Assembly (NCBI GenBank): GCA_026770595.1
Contig: MU634435.1
Location: forward strand, 1 to 12,219
Source of the DNA: Ochromonadaceae sp. CCMP2298
Taxonomy: Eukaryota > Sar > Synurophyceae > Ochromonadales > Ochromonadaceae
Reading direction: 5' to 3'
DNA length: 12,219 nucleotides
In this document: positions 7,353 to 12,219 of the stretch, in pieces
Position numbering within the stretch: the stretch's first letter is position 1
How the letters are laid out: each line of letters starts with the position of its first letter
Notes under the pieces: generated by a model
What the model saw: the letters and a program-made list of their open reading frames with translations, nothing else
Database searches by the model: none
Told to the model about the DNA's origin: nothing
Position numbers and translations under genes: made by a program

Positions 7353-9846
7353 ATGGGCAAAAAGCACAGCGCCAAGACTGGCGGGGCCCAGGTGCTCGCC
7401 AAGAAGCTGGCTGAGAAGAAGCAGCCAGTCGCCGCCGCGTCGGAATCTGATGAGGAGAGTGAGGGGTCTGGCAACTTCATTGGATTCGACAAGGCGAAGG
7501 AAGATAGCGATGCAGAGGAAGACCAAGAAATATTCAATCTAGCCCTGGGCAAGGATGACGATGTGCGTACAACGTGCCCGTTTGTCTGTTTGCTATTCGA
7601 GTCGCTTCTTCCACTATTCTAATCGTTATTCACTTGTTTGTAGGATGACGACGATGACGGCGATGACTCGGACTCGGACTCGGACGAGGATTCCGAGGAG
7701 GAGGACAGCGCGGGAGGGGACAGCGACGGCGATGATGATAGTTTCGAGGGCGAGGAGAATGAAACCGAGAAGGACTTGAAAACGCTTCTCGAGAACCTGC
7801 CCTCGGATTTGCGCCAGCAGGTGCAGAAGAGGATTGACGCTGACAAGCACAAGCGCAGAGGCAAGACGGGTGTGGGGCTGGACGATGAGGAGGAGGAGGA
7901 AGAGGAGGAGGCCGCTGGGGATGGGTGGGGTAAGAAGAAGAGGACGTACTGGTCTGGAGACACGGCGGACATGGAGATCGGACAGGAGATGGAGGACGCG
8001 GAGGAGGAGGAGGCGGCGGGGCAGGAGCTGATGCAGGAGAAGCTGAAGCGCATGAGCGAGTCGGACTTCCAGCAGGACTTCCAGGATGAGGCAAGCAGCG
8101 AAGAGGAGAGCGAGGAGGAGGAGGAGAATGTGGGGCAGCTCATGGCAGGGGGCAAGAAAGGGGGCTCTGCTGGGGGCAGGGCGGGGGCAGTGCTGGAGGA
8201 TCTGGCCTCAGTCGCCCTGGGGGGATACGACGAGCTCGAGGACGACTCCGGCAGAGTACGTACTGCACTATACTCACTATACGCACATAAACAGCACCCA
8301 CATATCCACATCGCAGCTGTCAACCTTGCACCCTCTTCTGACTCACCCCCGCCCACTCCCTTACTCCCCCACTCCCTTACTCCCACTCCCTCACTGCGCA
8401 GGCCGCACACGTGGAGCGGCTCTCCAAGGACATATTCAAGCTCACCAGGCAGCAGCGCCTCGATGCGGTAAGCACCACCACGTCCACCCATCTGCCGCCC
8501 TTCCACCTGCCCATCTGAACCTTCCCGCCCTTCCCTGTTCACCACAGATTTCGAAGCAAGCCCCCGAGCTGCTGGGCATCGTGGCCGAGCTGAAGGTGCT
8601 GGTGTCAGAGCTCACGAAAAGAATCGTGCCCGTGGGGGCTTTCCTGCGGCGAGTGGCTGCGCAATACACGGTAGCTGAGGAGGTGCAGGAGTATCTGGAT
8701 CTGAAGCAGCAGCTGCTGCTCTCTTACTGCGTCAACGTGCTTTTCTATTTGGGCCAGAGGGCCAAGGGACGCAGCACCTCAACGCACCCGGTGATGAAGC
8801 AGCTGCTGAAGCTGCGCTACGCCCTGGAGGGGACCAAGGCCCTGGATGTTAAGATGAAGAGCCGAGTCGATAGCCTCAAGGCGGCGGCCTCTATGGCTGC
8901 GGACGAGCTGGCCGAGATGGAGGTGCCAGACCTGCGGCCGCGTGAGGAGAGAGATACAGGTGCGCGGGGGGCTGTCGCTGACAGTGGCAGCGAAGAGGGG
9001 GGCAGTGAAGAGAGTGAACAAGAGGGTGAAGAGGCCGTTAGCGAGGATGAGGCAGAGGGGCTGGAGAACGCTGAGGAGGAGATGGAGGAAGAGGATGATG
9101 ATGTGGAGGCAGACGATGAGCTGTACTCATCTATGCGCAAGACGGTCAGCAAGCCCAAGGACAAGAAGATGAAGAAGCGGGCGCGCCTGCATAACTTCGA
9201 CGACGTGGGGGAGGACAAGGGCGCGGACTTGGCCACTCTGAAGTACGGGGACGAGTCAGAAGAAGAGGAGGGGGGGGCCATGGACCGCGCTGCCGCCGCG
9301 CTGCGCACTGGTCGATCAGCGAAGGGCAGGGGCAATCAGAACTCGAGCGATGATGAATTCGATGAGGATGAGGACGAGGAAGAGGACCCCTTCTCCGCGC
9401 TGCTGGCTGCAGGCCCAGGTGGCACGGGCGATCAACCGGACAACCGGAAGCGGCGCAGGGCCCCTGACTCCATGGGCACGGCTCCCGGGGGCGAGGACGA
9501 GGAGGAGGATTTGATGGAAGCCTTCGGTCGAAAGAAGAAGGCCTACCTGGCCAAGAAAGCGGCGCACTACACTGCAGAGCCCACATACGCAGGCTACGAG
9601 GTGAAGGTGGCAAAGGGAGACAAGCGCGCAGCCTCGTATGAGATAATCAAGAACCGCGGCCTCACGCCCTCACGCAAGAAGGCCAACCGCAACCCCCGTG
9701 TGAAGAAGAGGCAGATGTACGACAAGGCTATTGTGAGAAGAAAGGGCCAGGTGAGAGACGTCATCACGGGCGCGGCCGGTAGTTACGGCGGAGAGATGAC
9801 GGGCATCAAGGCCAACATCGCGCGCAGTCGCAAGATCGGCGTGTAG
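7353..9846 (+). CDS. UTP3: Sas10/Utp3, SSU processome protein
   Basis: Utp3/Sas10 is a nucleolar component of the small-subunit processome, needed for early 18S pre-rRNA processing. Exons are 7353-7562, 7644-8255, 8402-8467 and 8548-9846; introns are 81, 146 and 80 nt, all phase 0 and GT-AG. The spliced product is 728 residues, longer than the human (about 480) and yeast (about 610) proteins. Residues 30-110 and 150-230 are Asp/Glu/Ser tracts, separated by GWGKKKRTYWSGDTAD near 165-180, a motif seen in this family. The Sas10/Utp3/C1D domain starts around 275 (RLSKDIFKLTRQQRLDA, then ISKQAPELLGIVAELKVL) and runs to about 380. More acidic stretches span roughly 410-630. The last 72 residues are the Sas10 C-terminal domain: IIKNRGLTPSRKKANRNPR, VKKRQMYDKAIVRRKGQVR and the ending SYGGEMTGIKANIARSRKIG-V. 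Splicing of the tiny 22-codon exon 3 restores the Sas10 domain. The start ATG has a good context; an in-frame GTG six bases upstream is ignored. Confidence 0.92.
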
Positions 9847-10001
9847 ATGGGCAGTCCCAAGTCCCGAAGTCAGGACTTGGGATCCTGTCGCTGTACAAAG
9901 GGGGACTGGGGCTCTGTTTAAGTAACGTAAACTCTAGAAACTGATACGAATAAGCTATCTGTACAAAGCAGCAAAGCACTACATACCACCAAAGCAGCAA
10001 A
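9847..10001. terminator. Shared 3' region of convergent UTP3 and MUTYH, with hairpin
   Basis: The 155-nt gap between the two stop codons carries a perfect 10-bp inverted repeat, TCCCAAGTCC at 9855-9864 with GGACTTGGGA at 9873-9882, loop of 8 nt, starting 8 nt after the UTP3 stop. The rest is unremarkable AT-richer sequence. No AATAAA is visible on either strand. The hairpin could act in 3'-end formation or transcript stability of UTP3, but that is inference from position. Confidence 0.45.
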
Positions 10002-11813
10002 TCAGCTCTTCTTTTGCTTCTTTTTCACAGGGGCCTTCGATGCGCGCTTCATAACGTCGAATGCATTCTTCTTTCCACTCTTGACTGCTCCCTCGCCCGC
10101 TTGACTGTCCTCATCAATCTCCTCAATCCCTTCGATAGCGACATCAGAATCCACTTCACTCGCAAACTCCTCGGACTTTTTAGGCCTCTTGGGCGCCTTT
10201 ACCTCCTTCGGCTTGCTTGCTTTAGTCTTGCTTTCAGTCTTGCTTTCTTCAACAGGCTTGACTTCTTTGACAGGCTTCTTCGCTTCAGCCTTCACTGCAG
10301 AGGAGCTGCCCAGCCCCGTGACCTCTATGAGAATCTTCTTGCAGCCGGTTGTTATCCCCACTTCCGTAATCTCTGCTGCTGTCATCCATCGTGTCTCCGA
10401 GTAGCCTGCGCCGGCACTGCCCCCACTGCCCCCCGACACGCGCACATCGCGCACGTGGACGTGCATCGTGTGCCGCTGATGCGAGAATACGTGCACGATG
10501 CGCTCGATCGTCTGCGAGCTCACGAATTGCAGAGCGCAGTTGCCCTCTCCCGAGTCTCCGAACCAGTCGATGCCCAGCTTCGCCCGGAAGTAGTCCGGAA
10601 AGGGCGCCAGCAGCGCGTCCTCAGACAGCGTTTCTTCGGTCCCCTCCGCCCCCTGAGCCAGTTCTATACTGGGGAACTCCCACTGGTTGGCCAGCAGGCC
10701 GGTGCTTGGTCTACGCACGAACAGATACCTCGATACGCCCAGCTCAGCCGCTCTCCCTGCCCTTCCGGGCGCCTCAGGGTCTCGCTTCAGCTGGGGCGAT
10801 GCGGGTCCACTATGGCTCGCCGCCCGCACCACGCAGACCGCGAGGGTGACCTCCCGAGCCTTCTTCTTGGGCACCTTGCGGGGGAAGTCGGTCACTGCTC
10901 TTGGCAGCAGCGGCACATGCGCGTCTTCGATGTCAATCTCAACCGCATCAGCGCGCGTCAACCCAAGCGCTATTGCGCTATCCGCCCCATCTCGCGCCAC
11001 TGCATACTCCGCCAGCCGCCTCGCCCTACACACCTGCCTGACGGGACACACGTCGCAGGCAGGCGAGGTAGGCTTGCACAGAGTGGCGCCCAGCTCCATC
11101 AGCGCCTGGTTGAAGCTGGCAGGGTCCGCAGCGGGCACCAGCTGCGCCGCCGCCTTCCAGCAGAGCTTCTCCAGGCCCGCGCCCAGCTCCAGCTTAACCG
11201 CGAAGAGGCGCGAGAAGACTCTCATGACGTTGCCGTCGACAAGGGGCTCCGGCTGGCCAAATGCTATCGAAGAAATCGCGCCAGCTGTATAGGGCCCAAT
11301 GCCTGGGATGCTCAGCAAATCCGGCAGGGACCGCGGCACCGCCCCTCCGAAGTCGGCCTCTATCTTCTGGGCGCCCTTGAGCAGCATCTGGCAGCGCCTG
11401 TAGTAGCCCAGGCCCGCCCACAGCTTGTTCACTTCATCAGGAGTTGCCGCCGCGAGGGACGACACGGTTGGGAACGTTGTCATCCAGCGGTTCCAATAGG
11501 CAATCACCGTCTCGACGCGGGTCTGCTGCAGCATAACCTCGCTGATCCACGTGCCATAGGCACTAGAGGGAATGTCGGTAGAATCTCCTCTCCATGGAAG
11601 CTTGCGCCGGTTAGCTGCGTACCATGTCAGCAGCGACTCTTGGATGTCCTGCACGTCCGCACTCGCTAGCGGTAAGCTGATGTGCTCGTCGTCGCAGTAA
11701 CTACGAGCAATGTCGCGCAAGTTCATCGCTGTCCTAATTGGGGTCGAAGGTCTCCTAGACAGACTATTGGCGGAAGCGCATTGACAGAAAAGCAGCACCA
11801 GCCAGAAGCGCAT
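10002..11813 (-). CDS. MUTYH: Adenine DNA glycosylase MutY/MUTYH
   Basis: MUTYH removes adenine mispaired with 8-oxoguanine, in base-excision repair of nuclear and organellar DNA. A single exon codes 603 residues. The HhH-GPD catalytic domain spans about 55-265: catalytic Glu92 in SEVMLQQTRV, the helix-hairpin-helix LLSIPGIGPYTAGAI at 166-180, and catalytic Asp193 in LVDGNVMR. The [4Fe-4S] ligands C246, C253, C256 and C262 keep the C-x6-C-x2-C-x5-C spacing. A MutT/NUDIX-like 8-oxoG recognition domain follows from about 320 to 500, with REVTLAVCVV, GLLANQWEFPSIEL and FSHQRHTMHV; Ser444 lies in the FSH motif. Residues 500-603 are a Lys/Glu-rich tail ending APVKKKQKKS, a likely nuclear localisation signal. 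The N-terminus (MRFWLVLLFCQCASANSLSRR) is hydrophobic then basic, like a signal or organelle-targeting leader. A second in-frame ATG at 11726 (Met30) would give a leaderless form. Intact catalytic residues suggest an active enzyme. Confidence 0.95.
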   Translation of the reverse strand: MRFWLVLLFCQCASANSLSRRPSTPIRTAMNLRDIARSYCDDEHISLPLASADVQDIQESLLTWYAANRRKLPWRGDSTDIPSSAYGTWISEVMLQQTRVETVIAYWNRWMTTFPTVSSLAAATPDEVNKLWAGLGYYRRCQMLLKGAQKIEADFGGAVPRSLPDLLSIPGIGPYTAGAISSIAFGQPEPLVDGNVMRVFSRLFAVKLELGAGLEKLCWKAAAQLVPAADPASFNQALMELGATLCKPTSPACDVCPVRQVCRARRLAEYAVARDGADSAIALGLTRADAVEIDIEDAHVPLLPRAVTDFPRKVPKKKAREVTLAVCVVRAASHSGPASPQLKRDPEAPGRAGRAAELGVSRYLFVRRPSTGLLANQWEFPSIELAQGAEGTEETLSEDALLAPFPDYFRAKLGIDWFGDSGEGNCALQFVSSQTIERIVHVFSHQRHTMHVHVRDVRVSGGSGGSAGAGYSETRWMTAAEITEVGITTGCKKILIEVTGLGSSSAVKAEAKKPVKEVKPVEESKTESKTKASKPKEVKAPKRPKKSEEFASEVDSDVAIEGIEEIDEDSQAGEGAVKSGKKNAFDVMKRASKAPVKKKQKKS

Positions 11814-12033
11814 GGATCGATGGATTGAGTTGTGACCGAACCATCACCCCTGCTCTGCATGGTGTTATCCTGGGTTGTACACCATTCCGCAATAGTAATT
11901 TCGACCCAAGGGGCTCAGACGAGGTTTTTTGGCCCGCGGACGCGGGCGGAAACCGAGGTCTTTCGAGCAGGGTCGTGAGGAAGCAACTTGTACAGCCGCC
12001 CTTCAGAATGTATATGACAAGCGTTTAGAGGTA
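11814..12033. promoter_or_regulatory. Divergent spacer upstream of MUTYH and the right-edge gene
   Basis: About 220 nt lie between the MUTYH ATG and the first ATG of the coiled-coil frame on the plus strand. No TATA box is evident. A GC-rich short inverted repeat (GCCCGC / GCGGGC) lies near 11932-11947. A frame in phase with the right-edge gene is open from 11899 and its last part (about 11971-12033) looks protein-like, so an upstream exon with an acceptor at GAGCAG, ending 11970, is possible. Promoter role is inferred from position. Confidence 0.3.
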
Positions 12034-12219
12034 ATGAACAATGCATCAGATGCCGGTGCGCGCTTGCGTCATTTGAATGCGAAGCGCGAGCTGGACAGGT
12101 CGCAGGAGAAGCTGTTCAATTCGGTCGATGCGCAGAGGGCAGCAAAGGCTGCATGGGAACAGGCTGAAGCGGCGCGGGAGCAAGGGCGGGCAGAAGGCAG
12201 GCGGCTGCGAGAGCAGGCT
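12034..12219 (+). CDS. Unrecognised coiled-coil-type protein, 3'-partial
   Basis: From the ATG at 12034 a frame of 62 codons runs open to the right edge. It is rich in Ala, Glu, Arg and Gln and lacks proline, for example KRELDRSQEKLF and AQRAAKAAWEQAEAAREQGR, which is the pattern of a long helix or coiled coil. I do not recognise the family. The same frame is open upstream to 11899, and the codons just before the ATG (reading REEATCTAALQNVYDKRLEV) also look coding. The true start may therefore be further upstream or in an earlier exon, with a splice acceptor near 11970. It is divergent from MUTYH. The call rests on composition and frame openness alone. Confidence 0.4.
   Translation, partial: MNNASDAGARLRHLNAKRELDRSQEKLFNSVDAQRAAKAAWEQAEAAREQGRAEGRRLREQA

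Noticed and set aside
7111-7526. Short open frames in the hairpin spacer (both strands)
   Set aside because: They are read from the two arms of the inverted repeat and run into UTP3 exon 1. They have no independent coding signal.
7619-8545. 308-codon Ser-rich frame on - opposite UTP3
   Set aside because: The Ser runs are the reverse complement of the GAG/GAC acidic tracts of UTP3, and the frame crosses real introns of that gene.
8086-8547. Continuous plus-strand frame leading into UTP3 exon 4 without splicing
   Set aside because: The upstream part is a shifted frame of exon 2 and reads through two introns. Splicing at 8255/8402 and 8467/8548 joins the conserved Sas10 domain instead.
10014-11669. 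551-codon open frame on + antisense to MUTYH
   Set aside because: It lies wholly opposite the strongly conserved MUTYH frame and its translation is low in recognisable structure (many Arg, His, Pro, Leu). Its openness follows from the GC-rich codon use of MUTYH.
11859-11978. 39-codon plus-strand frame starting at the ATG at 11859
   Set aside because: It is short, ends at a TGA and lacks recognisable features. It could be leader sequence or part of an upstream exon, but there is no positive support.

Overview
This is a nuclear segment from a eukaryote with a compact genome, most likely a free-living or algal protist. The genes lie close together on both strands. Eight spliceosomal introns of 69 to 146 nt, all GT-AG, interrupt three of the genes. 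Every clearly identifiable product is a conserved eukaryotic protein. Coding DNA is fairly GC-rich, while the intergenic stretches and some introns are AT-richer. A full-length strumpellin (WASH complex) gene argues against land plants and most fungi, which lack that complex; the tight spacing and tiny introns argue against an animal. I cannot name the lineage.

Layout, left to right. (1) A 5'-truncated NUP54 gene on + (1-1470, three exons), with a charge-free FG-repeat region followed by the coiled-coil domain. (2) Convergent to it, with only 86 nt between stop codons, is an intronless WASHC5 (strumpellin) gene on - (5075-1557). (3) A 522-nt divergent spacer holding two families of short direct repeats. 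(4) PPP4C, the PP4 catalytic subunit, on + (5598-6878, four exons), with a 10-residue insertion next to the active-site SAPNYC loop. (5) A 474-nt spacer with two adjacent hairpins; the larger is an inverted repeat of about 150 nt. (6) UTP3/SAS10, an SSU-processome protein, on + (7353-9846, four exons), expanded by acidic tracts. (7) Convergent to it is an intronless MUTYH (adenine DNA glycosylase) gene on - (11813-10002), with a hydrophobic N-terminal leader and a long Lys/Glu-rich C-terminal tail. (8) The start, or an internal exon, of an unrecognised coiled-coil-type gene on + running off the right edge.

The genes serve unrelated cell functions: nuclear transport, endosomal actin, signalling, ribosome biogenesis and DNA repair. 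There is no sign of an operon, cluster or mobile-element cargo. The most unusual parts are the hairpin spacer at 7046-7258, the PP4 insertion, and the secretory-looking leader on MUTYH. I see no new multi-gene system here.
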